47,669 bases of DNA from an uncultured SAR116 cluster alpha proteobacterium (GTDB lineage: Bacteria; Pseudomonadota; Alphaproteobacteria; Puniceispirillales; Marisalimonadaceae), in NCBI GenBank assembly GCA_902558885.1, contig CACEFQ010000011.1:1-47669 (forward strand). The letters are read 5' to 3'. The notes below the pieces were generated by a model. The model was not told the DNA's origin. It did no database searches and worked only from the letters and a program-made list of their open reading frames with translations. This document shows, in pieces, positions 38,176 through 47,669 of the stretch. Made by a program: the position numbers and the translations under genes. The first letter of the stretch is position 1; each line of letters begins with the position of its first letter.

Positions 38176-38901
38176 ATGAAGAATTCCTTTAAAGAGCTAT
38201 CAAAGACTCTTTTAATTGCTGGCTCAATAGCAATTTTTTTTCGCTCTATTTTTTTTGAACCATTCAATATTCCATCAGGCTCTATGATACCAACATTATT
38301 AGTAGGTGATTATTTATTTGTATCAAAATACTCTTACGGTTATTCAAAATATAGTTTCCCGTTTGGATTGGGACCCATCAAAGATAGATTATTTTATAAA
38401 ACACCAGAAAGAGGAGATGTAATTGTTTTTAGAAAACCAGGAGATGAAACAATTGATTATATAAAAAGGCTAGTTGCACTTCCAAATGACACAGTACAAG
38501 TCAAAGAAGGTTTTCTATACATTAATTCAAAAAAAGCTAAAAGAATTAAAACAAATATAGGAATAATAAAAAATATATTTGGTGAGGAAAAAGTTTTCAC
38601 ACAATATGATGAGGTTTTTGAAGGTTCAAAAATACATCAGATAATTGAGGCTAGTGATAATGATCCATTTGACGACACAATTTTATTCAAAGTACCACCA
38701 AAACATTTTTTCTTTATGGGTGATAATAGGGACAATAGTAGGGACAGTAGAACCCCAGAAGTTGGTTTTGTACCACAGAAAAATTTAATTGGTAAAGCAG
38801 AAATTATTTTTTTCTCTCATAATAGTACCGCTTCAATTTTTGAGTTTTGGAAGTGGCATAAAGCTATAAGATTTTCAAGAATTGGCAAGGCAATAGAATA
38901 G
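38176..38901 (+). CDS. lepB: Signal peptidase I, 241 aa
   Basis: Inner-membrane serine protease that removes signal peptides of exported proteins. One N-terminal membrane segment (residues 12-28); active-site dyad S36 in PSGSMIPTLLVGD and K97 in DYIKRLVALPND; box E FFMGDNRDNSRDSR near 178-191. Length is normal. Its stop shares a base with the rnc GTG start (TAGTG), the classic lepB-rnc-era arrangement. Confidence 0.96.
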   Translation: MKNSFKELSKTLLIAGSIAIFFRSIFFEPFNIPSGSMIPTLLVGDYLFVSKYSYGYSKYSFPFGLGPIKDRLFYKTPERGDVIVFRKPGDETIDYIKRLVALPNDTVQVKEGFLYINSKKAKRIKTNIGIIKNIFGEEKVFTQYDEVFEGSKIHQIIEASDNDPFDDTILFKVPPKHFFFMGDNRDNSRDSRTPEVGFVPQKNLIGKAEIIFFSHNSTASIFEFWKWHKAIRFSRIGKAIE

Positions 38902-39572
38902 TGTGTATCAAAAAACTAGAAAAACAGATTAATTACAAGTTTAAAAATATTGCTTTGTTAGAAGAAGCATTAACACATTCTAGTTTTCAAAAAAACAATT
39001 TAAAAATTAAAAAAAAAAATTATGAAAGGTTAGAGTTTCTTGGTGATAGGGTTTTAGGTTTAGTATTATCAGAATATATTTTTATAACTTTTCCTAAAGC
39101 GAAAGAGGGTGTTTTAGACAATTATTTTCAGAAATTTGCTAATCAAGAAAATCTATTTAATTATGCAAAAAAAATTAACCTTGCTATTTTTTTAAAAACA
39201 CAAAAAGGTGATAACTTAGAAAAAAATAAATCTATATTAAGTGATGTTGTTGAAGCAATAATAGGAGCAATATATATTGATACAGGATTAAATAATTGTA
39301 AAACTTTTATAATAAATAATATTATTGACAAAGATTCAATTGATTCTAAACCTTTAAAACATCCTAAATCTGTCCTTCAAGAATATTGTTTAGATCAATA
39401 TAAAACTTTACCTAAATATTGTGTTTTAAATAAATCTGGAAATGAACATGAACCCATTTACGAAGTTTCTGTGTATATTAAAAATCATGATGTAGTTTCT
39501 GCAACAGGTACTAATTTAAAAAAAGCTGAAGAAGCTGCAGCAACAAAATTATTAAGTATTTTAAAAATTTAA
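38901..39572 (+). CDS. rnc: Ribonuclease III, 223 aa
   Basis: Double-strand RNA endonuclease that matures rRNA and regulates mRNAs. Catalytic signature ERLEFLGDRVLGLVLSEYIF in outline (ERLEFLGDRVL, residues 43-53) and the second acidic box VVEAIIGAIYID; a C-terminal double-stranded-RNA-binding domain ending AEEAAATKLLSIL. Starts at GTG 38901 overlapping lepB. No unusual features. Followed by era after 31 bases. Confidence 0.95.
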   Translation: MCIKKLEKQINYKFKNIALLEEALTHSSFQKNNLKIKKKNYERLEFLGDRVLGLVLSEYIFITFPKAKEGVLDNYFQKFANQENLFNYAKKINLAIFLKTQKGDNLEKNKSILSDVVEAIIGAIYIDTGLNNCKTFIINNIIDKDSIDSKPLKHPKSVLQEYCLDQYKTLPKYCVLNKSGNEHEPIYEVSVYIKNHDVVSATGTNLKKAEEAAATKLLSILKI

Positions 39573-39603
39573 AATTATTAGATAGAACTGGTGTGAAATT
39601 AAT

Positions 39604-40521
39604 TTGGGAAATATAGACTTAAAATCAGGTTTTGTTAATTTGGTTGGAATTCCCAACTCTGGTAAATCTACTCTTATAAATAAATTAGTAGGCAGAAAAA
39701 TTTCTATAGTATCTCATAAAGTACAAACTACTAGATTTTGTATAAGAGGGATATGTAATTTTCATTTACCTAATAAATTCAAATCGCAAATAATTTTTGT
39801 TGATACACCTGGTATTTTTTCACCAAAAAGAAGACTTGAAAAAGCTATGGTAACAGCTGCATGGTCCGAATTAAATTTAACTGATAAAGTAGTTTTTATT
39901 CATGATGTTTTAAAAAAAATAGATAATAACACTAAAGAAATAATTGAAAAAATTTTTCAAATAAAATCAGATGTAATTTTAGTTTTAAATAAAATTGATT
40001 TGTTACCTAAAGAAATACTACTTAAGAAAATTTCTGAAATTAAAAATTTATATAACTTTGAACAAACTTTTTTGATATCTGCAAAAAATGGAAGTGGTTG
40101 TAATAGGTTATTAGAATATTTAGCAAAAAAAATGCCAGCGCACTCTTTTTTTTATGATGAAAATACTATTTCAGATTTACCTCAATCTATTTTAGCTTCA
40201 GAAATCACAAGGGAAAAGTTGTTTAAAAATCTCAATCAAGAATTACCATATAATCTTACAGTTGAAACAGAAAAATGGATAATTAATACTGATGAAAGTG
40301 TAAATATCCAGCAGACAATATACATTAATAAACTAAGCTACAAACCTATAATATTAGGAAAACAAGGTCAAAATATAAAAAGAATTGGTACTTTAGCTCG
40401 CAAAGAACTTGAAAAATTGTTGGATTACAAAATCCATTTATTTTTGCATATAAAATTTAAAAAAAATTGGATGGATGACCCATCCAAATACTCATCTATT
40501 GGTCTGAATTATAATGCCTGA
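39604..40521 (+). CDS. era: GTPase Era, 305 aa
   Basis: Ribosome-assembly GTPase binding the 3-prime end of 16S rRNA. G1 GIPNSGKST (residues 16-24), G3 DTPGIF, G4 NKID, and the C-terminal KH domain with ILGKQGQNIKRIGTLARKEL. Start is TTG 39604; no ATG or GTG lies upstream in frame before a stop at 39583-39585, and there is no evident ribosome site. The end overlaps recO by 8 bases. Length matches E. coli Era (301). Confidence 0.95.
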   Translation: MGNIDLKSGFVNLVGIPNSGKSTLINKLVGRKISIVSHKVQTTRFCIRGICNFHLPNKFKSQIIFVDTPGIFSPKRRLEKAMVTAAWSELNLTDKVVFIHDVLKKIDNNTKEIIEKIFQIKSDVILVLNKIDLLPKEILLKKISEIKNLYNFEQTFLISAKNGSGCNRLLEYLAKKMPAHSFFYDENTISDLPQSILASEITREKLFKNLNQELPYNLTVETEKWIINTDESVNIQQTIYINKLSYKPIILGKQGQNIKRIGTLARKELEKLLDYKIHLFLHIKFKKNWMDDPSKYSSIGLNYNA

Positions 40522-41272
40522 ATGGAATGATGTTGGTATAGTGCTATCTGCAAAAAAATATGGTGAAAAAGGTCTGATTATTAATATTTTGACAGAAACA
40601 CATGGACGTTATGTGGGCTGGATTAATAATTATAAAACGAAAAGTATTTTATCTAGTGTTCAACCTGGTAATTTAATTAAAGTATTTTGGAAATCCAGAA
40701 TAATTGAACAAATGGGTAACTTTAAAATTGAACTAATTTCTTCAATTTCAGGAAAGATTTTTGATGAAAAACTTAAATTACAAGCTTTAACATCATTATG
40801 TTCTTTGTTAGAAAAATTTTTACCTGAAAGACAAAATTATTCTGAGGTTTTTAATGCAACTAAGGCCTTTTTAAAAGTTATTACAATCAATGATGAAGTT
40901 AATAATAAACGATGGTTAAAAGGGTATGTGAAATGGGAAATTGGATTATTATCATCAATTGGTTTTTCTTTAGATTTAAAACAATGCGCTGTAACAGGAC
41001 AAAAAAATAATTTATATTATGTAAGCCCAAAAACTGGTAAAGCAGTATCAAAGGACGGTGCTGGAAAATTCGCTCCTAAACTTTTAAAATTACCAATGTT
41101 TTTAGGGGGTGCAGATGTCATTGAATCAAGTCTACATCAGGAGATTATTATGGGGCTAAATATAACAACTTATTTCTTCAAAAATAAATTATTATTATCT
41201 ATAAATGACTCTAGAATTATGAATTTACCCAATCCTAGAGATAGATTAGAAAACATGATTAAAAAACTATAA
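40514..41272 (+). CDS. recO: DNA repair protein RecO, 252 aa
   Basis: Mediator of RecA loading in the RecFOR pathway. N-terminal OB fold: [20 protein letters not shown], then [14 protein letters not shown] and [10 protein letters not shown]; helical middle with [11 protein letters not shown]; the C-terminal zinc-binding region appears reduced (one Cys in QCAVTGQKN). ATG start overlapping era. Length normal. parC starts 16 bases downstream, a standard alphaproteobacterial order. Confidence 0.92.
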   Translation: MPEWNDVGIVLSAKKYGEKGLIINILTETHGRYVGWINNYKTKSILSSVQPGNLIKVFWKSRIIEQMGNFKIELISSISGKIFDEKLKLQALTSLCSLLEKFLPERQNYSEVFNATKAFLKVITINDEVNNKRWLKGYVKWEIGLLSSIGFSLDLKQCAVTGQKNNLYYVSPKTGKAVSKDGAGKFAPKLLKLPMFLGGADVIESSLHQEIIMGLNITTYFFKNKLLLSINDSRIMNLPNPRDRLENMIKKL

Positions 41273-41288
41273 TTGTAGAGAGTTATTT

Positions 41289-43502
41289 ATGGAAAACCAA
41301 GATTTACAAAATGAAAATATAAGCCTTACCCCTTTTTCAAAAGCAATCTCTGAGCGATATCTTGCGTATGCATTATCAACAATAACATCTAGATCTTTGC
41401 CAGACGTAAGGGATGGTTTAAAGCCTGTTCATAGAAGAGTTTTGTTTGCAATGATGCAATTAAAATTAAATCATAATGTATCATTCAAAAAGTCTGCTCG
41501 TGTTGTAGGTGATGTAATGGGAAAATTTCATCCTCATGGGGATGCTGCAATTTATGAATCCATGGTAAGAATGGCCCAGGATTTTGCATTGAGATATCCT
41601 TTAGTTGATGGTCAAGGTAATTTTGGTAATATTGATGGAGATAATGCAGCAGCCATGAGATATACAGAGGCAAGAATGTCAAAGGCTGCAGAATTGTTAT
41701 TAGCTGATATTGATAAAGATACTGTAGATTTTAGAGTTACTTATGATGATGAAGGTAAAGAGCCTGTTGTATTGCCTTCAGCTTTTCCTAATTTATTGGC
41801 TAATGGATCGCAAGGTATTGCGGTTGGTATGGCAACTTCAATTCCTCCTCATAATATTTATGAATTAATCGACGCTCTTCTTCATTTAATTAAATTTCCA
41901 AATGCTTCTGATAATACGATTTCAAATTTTGTAAAAGGACCAGATTTTCCTACTGGAGGTATTTTAGTTGAACCAAAATCATCAATTGAAAACTCTTATA
42001 AAAATGGTAAAGGAAGTTTCAGGTTAAGAGCTAGATGGAATATTGAAAATATAAAAGGTGGTCAATGGAAAATTATTATAAGTGAGATTCCTTACCAAGT
42101 TCAAAAAAGTAGATTGTTAGAAAAAATTTCTGAGTTGATGGATAATAAATCTCTTCCAATGCTTTCTGATATAAGAGATGAAAGTGCAGAAAATATTAGA
42201 ATAGTTATTGAGCCTAAAAGTCGAAATTTATCTCCTGAAATGATTATGGAAACACTTTTTAAAAAAACTGACTTAGAATCTAGAGTTTCCCTTAATTTAA
42301 ATGTTATTGATGATAAAAATATACCTGGTGTGAAATCTCTTAAAGAAGCGCTGAAATCTTGGTTAGATCATAGACAAATAATTCTTCAAAGAAAAAGTAA
42401 ATATAGATTAAATCAAATTCAAAATAGAATTAATATTTTAAATGGTTATATAATTGTATATTTAAACCTTGATAAAGTTATCGAAATTATAAGAGAAGAA
42501 GATAATCCTAAGGAAGTTTTAATTTCCTATTTTAAGATAAACGAAATTCAGGCTAATGCTATTTTAGATATGCGTCTACGTTCACTTAGAAAATTAGAGG
42601 AAATTGAACTTAGAAATGAACTTAATAAATTAGAAAATGAACAAAGCAATCTAAATCAGATTTTGAATAACATTGATGCTCAATGGAAAGAAATTTATTC
42701 AGACATAAAAAATCTAAAGAAAGATTTTCAAGATATTTCATACAGAAAAACAGAAATCAGTGACTTACCTTTAGTTGAAGAATTTGATGAAGATCAATTT
42801 GTAACTAAAGAACCAATAACAATAATTTTATCTGATCAAGGTTGGATCAGAACCCAAAAAAATCATTTAAATGATGATGTAGAACTTAAATATAGGGAAG
42901 GCGATAAAGAAAAATTTAAGATACATGCCTTTACCACTGATAAGATAATTTTCTTTGCAGATAATGGAAGGTTTTTTTGTGTTTCTGCAAACAAACTTCC
43001 TTCTGGAAGAGGATTTGGAGAGCCTATATCTCTTACTATAGATCTTAAAGCAGAAAATAAAATAATATCTTGTTTCCCATTTTTTGAGGGAAATATAGTT
43101 TTAGCGCTTGAATCAGGTCATGGTTTTAAAATTAATACTTCTAATATTGTTGCACAGACAAAATCTGGAAAACAAATATTAAATTCCAAAGGTGATAATA
43201 AAGCAAAAGTATGTAAAAAAATCGAGGGAGATACTATTGCAGTCGTTGGAAATAATAGAAAATTATTAGTGTATTCAATAGATGAAGTCCCGGAATTAAA
43301 TAAAGGAAAGGGCGTTATACTTCAGAGATATAAAGATGGTACATTGTCTGATATTTCTACATTTAATAAAGAGGATGGAATAATTTGGAAAATGACTGGT
43401 GGACGTCAGAGAACAGAAAAAGATCTATTAACATGGCAAGGTAAAAGGGGAGGTGCTGGTAGGATGGTTCCTAATGGTTTCCCAAGACCACCATTATTTT
43501 AA
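41289..43502 (+). CDS. parC: Topoisomerase IV subunit A, 737 aa
   Basis: DNA-cleaving subunit of topoisomerase IV, decatenating daughter chromosomes. [20 protein letters not shown] (residues 36-55), [20 protein letters not shown] with Ala at the position of E. coli S80 (A86) and conserved E90, and the catalytic tyrosine in [10 protein letters not shown] (Y125). The ParC size and blade-type C-terminal domain without the GyrA box identify ParC rather than GyrA. Ala at the quinolone contact is usual in this class. parE is not in the window. End of the housekeeping run. Confidence 0.95.
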   Translation: MENQDLQNENISLTPFSKAISERYLAYALSTITSRSLPDVRDGLKPVHRRVLFAMMQLKLNHNVSFKKSARVVGDVMGKFHPHGDAAIYESMVRMAQDFALRYPLVDGQGNFGNIDGDNAAAMRYTEARMSKAAELLLADIDKDTVDFRVTYDDEGKEPVVLPSAFPNLLANGSQGIAVGMATSIPPHNIYELIDALLHLIKFPNASDNTISNFVKGPDFPTGGILVEPKSSIENSYKNGKGSFRLRARWNIENIKGGQWKIIISEIPYQVQKSRLLEKISELMDNKSLPMLSDIRDESAENIRIVIEPKSRNLSPEMIMETLFKKTDLESRVSLNLNVIDDKNIPGVKSLKEALKSWLDHRQIILQRKSKYRLNQIQNRINILNGYIIVYLNLDKVIEIIREEDNPKEVLISYFKINEIQANAILDMRLRSLRKLEEIELRNELNKLENEQSNLNQILNNIDAQWKEIYSDIKNLKKDFQDISYRKTEISDLPLVEEFDEDQFVTKEPITIILSDQGWIRTQKNHLNDDVELKYREGDKEKFKIHAFTTDKIIFFADNGRFFCVSANKLPSGRGFGEPISLTIDLKAENKIISCFPFFEGNIVLALESGHGFKINTSNIVAQTKSGKQILNSKGDNKAKVCKKIEGDTIAVVGNNRKLLVYSIDEVPELNKGKGVILQRYKDGTLSDISTFNKEDGIIWKMTGGRQRTEKDLLTWQGKRGGAGRMVPNGFPRPPLF

Positions 43503-43633
43503 AATAAAATTTACTGTAAAAAAATACATTCATAAATATAGTTAACATATTATTATAATTTCGTTAGTATTATTTCATTAAGTACATTATATTAAATTAG
43601 CTTATATTCATTATAATTAAGGAGGATTAATTA

Positions 43634-44734
43634 ATGAAACGTCGTGATTTTATAGGTAAAGCTGGTTTAGGCATAGCAACAGGAGTTGCTGCTACTTCAG
43701 CCCTTTCAACGCCTGCTATAGCTCAATCTAAAAAAACAATTACTATTGTATCAACTTGGCCAAGAGATTTTCCTGGCTTAGGTACTTCAGCTCAAAGACT
43801 TGCTGCTAGAATTACCCAACTATCAAAAGGAGCACTAACAACTGAATATTTTGCTGCTGGTGAAAAAGTTGGAGCATTTGATGTTTTTGATGAAGTTGCA
43901 TCTGGGAATTCTACAGCATATATAGCAGCTGACTATTATTGGGTCGGTAAACACCCTGGTTTTGCTTATTTTACCTCGGTTCCTTTTGGAATGACAATGG
44001 TAGAATGGAATGCCTGGATCAAATTTAATGGTGGTCAGCAATTATGGGATGAGATTTCTGGTGAATTTGGTTTAAAAGCTCTAACTTGTGGAGGAACAGG
44101 AACTCAAGCAGGTGGTTGGTTCAATAAAGAAATTAACTCTGCAGACGACTTAAAAGGTTTGAAAATGAGAATTCCAGGCCTTGGTGGTAAGGTTATGTCG
44201 AAGTTAGGTGCATCAACTGTATCATTACCTGGTGGTCAAATATATGAAAACCTTGTTTCTGGTGCTATAGATGCCACTGAGTGGGTAGGACCTTACAATG
44301 ATTATTTCATGAAGTTTTATGAAGCTGCTAAATATTATTATACAGGTGGCATGCATGAGCCTGGTGGTGGTTTGGCTTTTGCCTTTAACGCAAGTTTTTG
44401 GGGAAGCCTCAGTGACTGGGAAAAATCTGTAATTGAAGCTGCTGCAATGGAAGAAAATGCAGCTCAATTTGAAGAGTGTGTGGCAAATAATGGAGCTTAT
44501 TTATCTAAACTTGTAAATGATCATGGAGTTCAAATAAGATCATTTGGAGATGATACTTGGGATTCATTTGGTAAAGCAGCAGCTGAAGTTTTTGAAGAAA
44601 CAAGAGATCACTCTGCATTAGCAAAGAAAATTGACACTGCTTTCCAAAAAAATCTTCGTGAAATAGGTGGCTTTATGGCCAACTTTGAAACTACATTCTT
44701 AAACCAAAGAAATAGAGTTTTAGGATTAGTTTAA
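43634..44734 (+). CDS. TRAP transporter substrate-binding protein (TakP-like), 366 aa
   Basis: Periplasmic solute-binding subunit of a TRAP transporter, the large group for 2-oxo acids, mannitol or chloroaromatics (TakP type). It has a Tat signal (MKRRDFIGKAGLG, ending ...STPAIAQ near residue 31), then KTITIVSTWPRDFPGLGTS, RLAARITQLSKG, LKGLKMRIPGLGGKVMSKLGA and GAIDATEWVGPYND, all typical. Exported folded through Tat. Ligand not clear. Strong ribosome site AAGGAGG, with 131 AT-rich bases upstream for the promoter. A perfect stem-loop follows before the permease genes. Confidence 0.92.
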   Translation: MKRRDFIGKAGLGIATGVAATSALSTPAIAQSKKTITIVSTWPRDFPGLGTSAQRLAARITQLSKGALTTEYFAAGEKVGAFDVFDEVASGNSTAYIAADYYWVGKHPGFAYFTSVPFGMTMVEWNAWIKFNGGQQLWDEISGEFGLKALTCGGTGTQAGGWFNKEINSADDLKGLKMRIPGLGGKVMSKLGASTVSLPGGQIYENLVSGAIDATEWVGPYNDYFMKFYEAAKYYYTGGMHEPGGGLAFAFNASFWGSLSDWEKSVIEAAAMEENAAQFEECVANNGAYLSKLVNDHGVQIRSFGDDTWDSFGKAAAEVFEETRDHSALAKKIDTAFQKNLREIGGFMANFETTFLNQRNRVLGLV

Positions 44735-44742
44735 TAAAAACA

Positions 44743-44768
44743 TTTAAGATCGGGGAAACCCGATCTTA
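44743..44768 (+). terminator. Perfect 11-bp stem-loop with GAAA loop, between dctP and dctQ-type genes
   Basis: TTAAGATCGGG and CCCGATCTTAA pair perfectly around the tetraloop GAAA. No T-run follows (CCCTTTAATTAATC). It begins 8 bases after the binding-protein stop, and the permease ATG is 26 bases on. The usual role of such hairpins is to stabilise the upstream mRNA or cause partial termination, so that the binding protein is made in excess over the permease. Confidence 0.75.
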
Positions 44769-44794
44769 ACCCTTTAATTAATCACATTTTAATC

Positions 44795-45763
44795 ATGGAG
44801 ACTTTATTGGTTAAAAGTAACATTTTAATTAATAAAAATTTTTTAATTAATCGTTTTTTGGGGTGGTTTTTTGTTACTACACTCGTTGCGTTCATGATTA
44901 ATAATATTTTGCATTTAGCTTTTGATATCCCCTTTGCTATTAATTTTTTTACAGAATTAGATTATTTATCTATTGTATCAATTTCTATTTACATTATTGC
45001 TTTTGGTTTATCACTTTTTATTGCACTAAAAAATTTAAATAAATCCTATGTCTGGGATGCAAATTTGTTGCATAGATTTAATCTTTATTTTATTAGATCT
45101 TGTTTTTGGTCAGTCTTTTTAATTGGTTCTATAGACGTTATAATTGCATTTATGAGAGTTGAAGAAGTTTCCAATATGATATTCAATGATGACTTAGTCA
45201 GAGCTCTTAAGAAACCAAGTTTTGTTTGTACATTTATTCATATTCCTCTTGTTTTTATTAGTTTCATTATTGGCTATTTTAGCAAAACTTTAGGTTTTAC
45301 TTGGTTAGCTTTAATGATTGTCTGTGCAGAATTAATTATTGTAATTACTAGGTTTGTATTTTCTTATGAGCAATCTTTTATGGGAGATTTAGTAAGATAT
45401 TGGTATGCAGCACTTTTCCTTTTTGCCTCTGCATATACTTTATTTGAGGATGGACATGTTAGAGTAGACGTTTTTTACACAAATCTTAAAGATAAAACTA
45501 AATCTTTTGTAAATGCAGCTGGTTCTATTTTTCTTGGAATATCAACTTGTATTGCAATTTTGTTTGTTGGTTTTAATGGAAAGCAATCAATCATAAACAG
45601 CCCCATATTAAATTTTGAAATTACACAAACAGGAAGTGTAGGTATGTTCGTTAAATATCAGTTAGCTGCTTTTTTAGGTGTTTTTGCAATCTCAATGTTA
45701 GTTCAGTTTGTAAGTTATTATTTTTCATCGCTTTCAAAAATGAATGAATTAAAAGAAAGTTAA
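44795..45763 (+). CDS. TRAP transporter small permease subunit (extended DctQ), 322 aa
   Basis: Small inner-membrane subunit with a longer N-terminus than classical DctQ (about 160-200 aa): hydrophobic segments near 22-40, 58-78, 104-122, 144-163, 168-190, then a C-terminal four-helix DctQ part with LFEDGHVRVDVFYTNL (residues 217-232), the family signature. The extended form goes with TakP-type binding proteins. Function: links the binding protein to the DctM channel. Stop at 45761-45763; the large subunit starts at 45768 with TTG. Confidence 0.88.
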   Translation: METLLVKSNILINKNFLINRFLGWFFVTTLVAFMINNILHLAFDIPFAINFFTELDYLSIVSISIYIIAFGLSLFIALKNLNKSYVWDANLLHRFNLYFIRSCFWSVFLIGSIDVIIAFMRVEEVSNMIFNDDLVRALKKPSFVCTFIHIPLVFISFIIGYFSKTLGFTWLALMIVCAELIIVITRFVFSYEQSFMGDLVRYWYAALFLFASAYTLFEDGHVRVDVFYTNLKDKTKSFVNAAGSIFLGISTCIAILFVGFNGKQSIINSPILNFEITQTGSVGMFVKYQLAAFLGVFAISMLVQFVSYYFSSLSKMNELKES

Positions 45764-45767
45764 TGTT

Positions 45768-47669
45768 TTGGAACTTTTATTTTTATTAATTCTTATATTA
45801 ACTATGGCAGTTGCACTAGGCTCTGGATTTCCTGTGGCATTTGCTCTCCCAGGATCTGCTATTCTCTCCATATCACTTGCTGCTATATGTGGTTTGATTT
45901 TTGAAAATGACCTTGATGCTTATTTTCATACTGGAAGTGCCTCTCAATGGATATCAGCTGGTGTAACAAACTTAAGAGGAATTTATTGGGAAGTTGAAAG
46001 AGATACATTAATAGCAATACCATTATTTATTTTTATGGGAATTATGCTTCAAAGATCTAAGATAGCAGAAGATTTATTAGTAACTATGGCCCAACTTTTT
46101 GGAAGAATACCTGGGGGATTAGGTATTTCTGTAGTTTTTGTTGGTGCTTTGTTAGCTGCAACAACAGGTATAGTTGGTGCCACGGTTGTTGCTATGGGGC
46201 TAATATCATTGCCTGCCATGTTAAGAAATAATTATTCTCCTTCTTTAGCAACAGGAACTATTGCTGCATCAGGCACACTCGGTCAAATAATTCCTCCATC
46301 TATTGTTTTAATTATTTTAGCTGATCAACTTGCCTCGGCAACAGATCAAGCAAGCACACTTAGAAAAAATCTTTTTAAAGAAAATACTGGCGAACTAATG
46401 ATGCCGTCTGTGTTTGATGTAACTTCAACAAGTGCAGGTGAAATGTTTTTAGGTGCATTTCTACCTGGATTAGTTCTTGTTGGCCTCTACATGTTGTTTA
46501 TCTTAATTCTTGCATTAATTTTTCCTAAAACTGCACCTGCGGTTCCATATGATGGTAAAGTAGATAAAAATTTTTGGATAAAAGTTTTTCTTACTCTTGT
46601 GCCGCCATTAACATTAATAATAATTGTATTAGGATCAATTATTTCTGGAATAGCTACAGTAAACCAAGCTGGTGCTATTGGTGCTGCGGGTGCTATAGTT
46701 ATGGCTGGTTATAGGCTTCAAAGTTCTTCTAAAACTGCTTTTTATCCAGCTTTTGTATTAATTATTTCTTTGATACTGATTGCATACTCATTAATTAATT
46801 ACGAAATGAATGTCAAAGCTGTAGATTCAACAGAAGATAAAATTGGTATCATGATAGGTGCAGTAGGTGCATTTCTTTTAATAATTTCTCTCATTTGGAG
46901 CGGAATGAGATTATTTGATTCTGAAAATACAATGAAGGGGGTAATGCTTGAAACAGCAAAAACAACTTCATTAGTTTTTATCATTCTACTTGGTGCTGCG
47001 ATGTTAACAGCCGCATTTAGGGCTTTTGGAGGTGAAGATTTAGTAAGAGATTATTTGAATTCTTTAGCTGGTGGTTTTTGGACTAAGTTTATTGTGGTTA
47101 TGGCTGTAATATTTATTTTAGGTTTTTTCTTAGATTTTATTGAAATAGCTGTCGTTGTTGTGCCAATTGTTGCGCCAATTTTGCTGGCTGATCCATCTGC
47201 TAATATTACAGCAGTTTGGTTGGGAGTGATGATCGGTCTTAATATTCAAACTTCTTTCCTTACTCCTCCTTTTGGTTTTGCTCTATTTTACCTTCGTGGT
47301 GTCGCACCTGCTATTGTGAAGACTGTCCAAATGTATAAAGGTGTAATACCATTTATTACATTGCAATTATTGGCACTTGGTGTTGTTGGATTTTATCCGT
47401 CTTTAGTAAATTATTTACCAAACAGAGTAAGTTTTCTTTCTGAAACCTCTCCGCCACCAAAAAATCCTAAATTACAATATTGTATAGAAGAATATGTAAG
47501 AGAAAATGTACTTACAGATGATAATAATGTTAAAAATGCTATTATCAGATTAAAAGAGGTAGATATAACTTCTTTACCTAAGGCTTATCAATCGTCAGTA
47601 ACAAAATCTATTAATGATATAAACATAGGATTGGGACACCTTAATCAAGCCTTTAAAATTGAAGAGGAA
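45768..47669 (+). CDS. TRAP transporter large permease subunit DctM (partial, runs off window)
   Basis: Main translocation subunit, open for 634 codons to the window edge. Start is TTG 45768: it gives MELLFLLILILTMAVALGSG, then FPVAFALPG, the canonical DctM N-terminus; an ATG at 45763 reads only nine codons in another frame. Typical motifs follow: IPLFIFMGIML, GGLGISVVFVGALLAATTGIVGATV, TIAASGTLGQIIPPS, and the late LGVMIGLNIQTSFLTPPFGFALFY. It is larger than classical DctM (about 425 aa): a long loop after the QIIPPS motif and, after residue 560, a polar C-terminal extension (PPPKNPKLQYCIEEYVREN) that is still open at the edge. Confidence 0.92.
   Translation, partial: MELLFLLILILTMAVALGSGFPVAFALPGSAILSISLAAICGLIFENDLDAYFHTGSASQWISAGVTNLRGIYWEVERDTLIAIPLFIFMGIMLQRSKIAEDLLVTMAQLFGRIPGGLGISVVFVGALLAATTGIVGATVVAMGLISLPAMLRNNYSPSLATGTIAASGTLGQIIPPSIVLIILADQLASATDQASTLRKNLFKENTGELMMPSVFDVTSTSAGEMFLGAFLPGLVLVGLYMLFILILALIFPKTAPAVPYDGKVDKNFWIKVFLTLVPPLTLIIIVLGSIISGIATVNQAGAIGAAGAIVMAGYRLQSSSKTAFYPAFVLIISLILIAYSLINYEMNVKAVDSTEDKIGIMIGAVGAFLLIISLIWSGMRLFDSENTMKGVMLETAKTTSLVFIILLGAAMLTAAFRAFGGEDLVRDYLNSLAGGFWTKFIVVMAVIFILGFFLDFIEIAVVVVPIVAPILLADPSANITAVWLGVMIGLNIQTSFLTPPFGFALFYLRGVAPAIVKTVQMYKGVIPFITLQLLALGVVGFYPSLVNYLPNRVSFLSETSPPPKNPKLQYCIEEYVRENVLTDDNNVKNAIIRLKEVDITSLPKAYQSSVTKSINDINIGLGHLNQAFKIEEE

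Noticed and set aside
45763-45792. ATG overlapping the dctQ-type stop as the start of the large permease gene
   Set aside because: That frame stops after nine codons; TTG 45768 gives the conserved DctM N-terminus.
1-47669. Reassignment of TAA to a sense codon
   Set aside because: Most well-supported genes here (for example dapA, smpB, rsh, dctQ-type) end in TAA at the expected length.

Overview
The window is AT-rich (roughly 30% GC by eye) and densely packed over most of its length. The run dapA-smpB-folK-rpoZ-rsh-(DUF2062)-pdxJ-acpS-lepB-rnc-era-recO-parC at 31.9-43.5 kb is a gene order typical of Alphaproteobacteria. Together with the low GC, short spacers, many 1-4 base gene overlaps and a Tat-exported TRAP binding protein, it suggests a streamlined, aerobic, probably marine alphaproteobacterium (SAR11-like or another low-GC lineage). 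The exact clade is inference. I see no rRNA, tRNA, CRISPR array, IS element or phage structural gene.

Layout. (1) 1-6.5 kb: an unusually loose region with four gaps of 360-420 bases, small orphan genes, a nucleoside phosphorylase (ppnP), a DsrE-like protein, a TSUP exporter, a CBS-pair protein and at least three decayed genes, including a frameshifted truncated haemoglobin. (2) 6.5-14 kb: purN, a CueR-type regulator overlapping a DMT transporter, a second DMT transporter, a bacterial voltage-gated sodium channel paired with a small Cys-rich protein, and many small hypothetical proteins. One of these is a copy of an upstream gene broken by a single stop codon. (3) 14-19 kb: a divergent locus. 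On one side lie a haem-oxygenase-fold diiron protein, its own 2Fe-2S ferredoxin and a TIM-barrel isomerase-like protein. On the other lie a GlcG/HbpS-like protein, a second 2Fe-2S ferredoxin, a MAPEG protein and a formylglycine-generating-enzyme homologue without the catalytic cysteines. A convergent short-chain dehydrogenase follows. (4) 19-26 kb: small secreted and zinc-ribbon proteins, GNAT, an iodotyrosine-deiodinase-like nitroreductase, RraA-like, MATE, redoxin and a photolyase-family protein. (5) 26-31.8 kb: an enolase-superfamily dehydratase divergent from an alpha-hydroxyacid oxidase, with membrane proteins, a second nitroreductase and a threonine/serine dehydratase. (6) 31.9-43.5 kb: the conserved housekeeping run. 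(7) 43.6 kb to the end: a TRAP operon with a perfect stem-loop between the binding-protein gene and the permease genes; the large permease runs off the window.

The strongest candidate for an undescribed system is the diiron-oxygenase and ferredoxin locus (about 15.2-18.3 kb). The diiron protein keeps all six metal-ligand positions expected for the haem-oxygenase-like diiron oxidase family, with the expected spacings in two of the three ligand groups, and a plant-type ferredoxin starts one base after its stop codon. Other points worth a second look are the iodotyrosine-deiodinase-like active site at 20.9 kb, a DUF2062 gene whose conserved N-terminus has no ATG/GTG/TTG start, and several independent open frames each interrupted by TAA.
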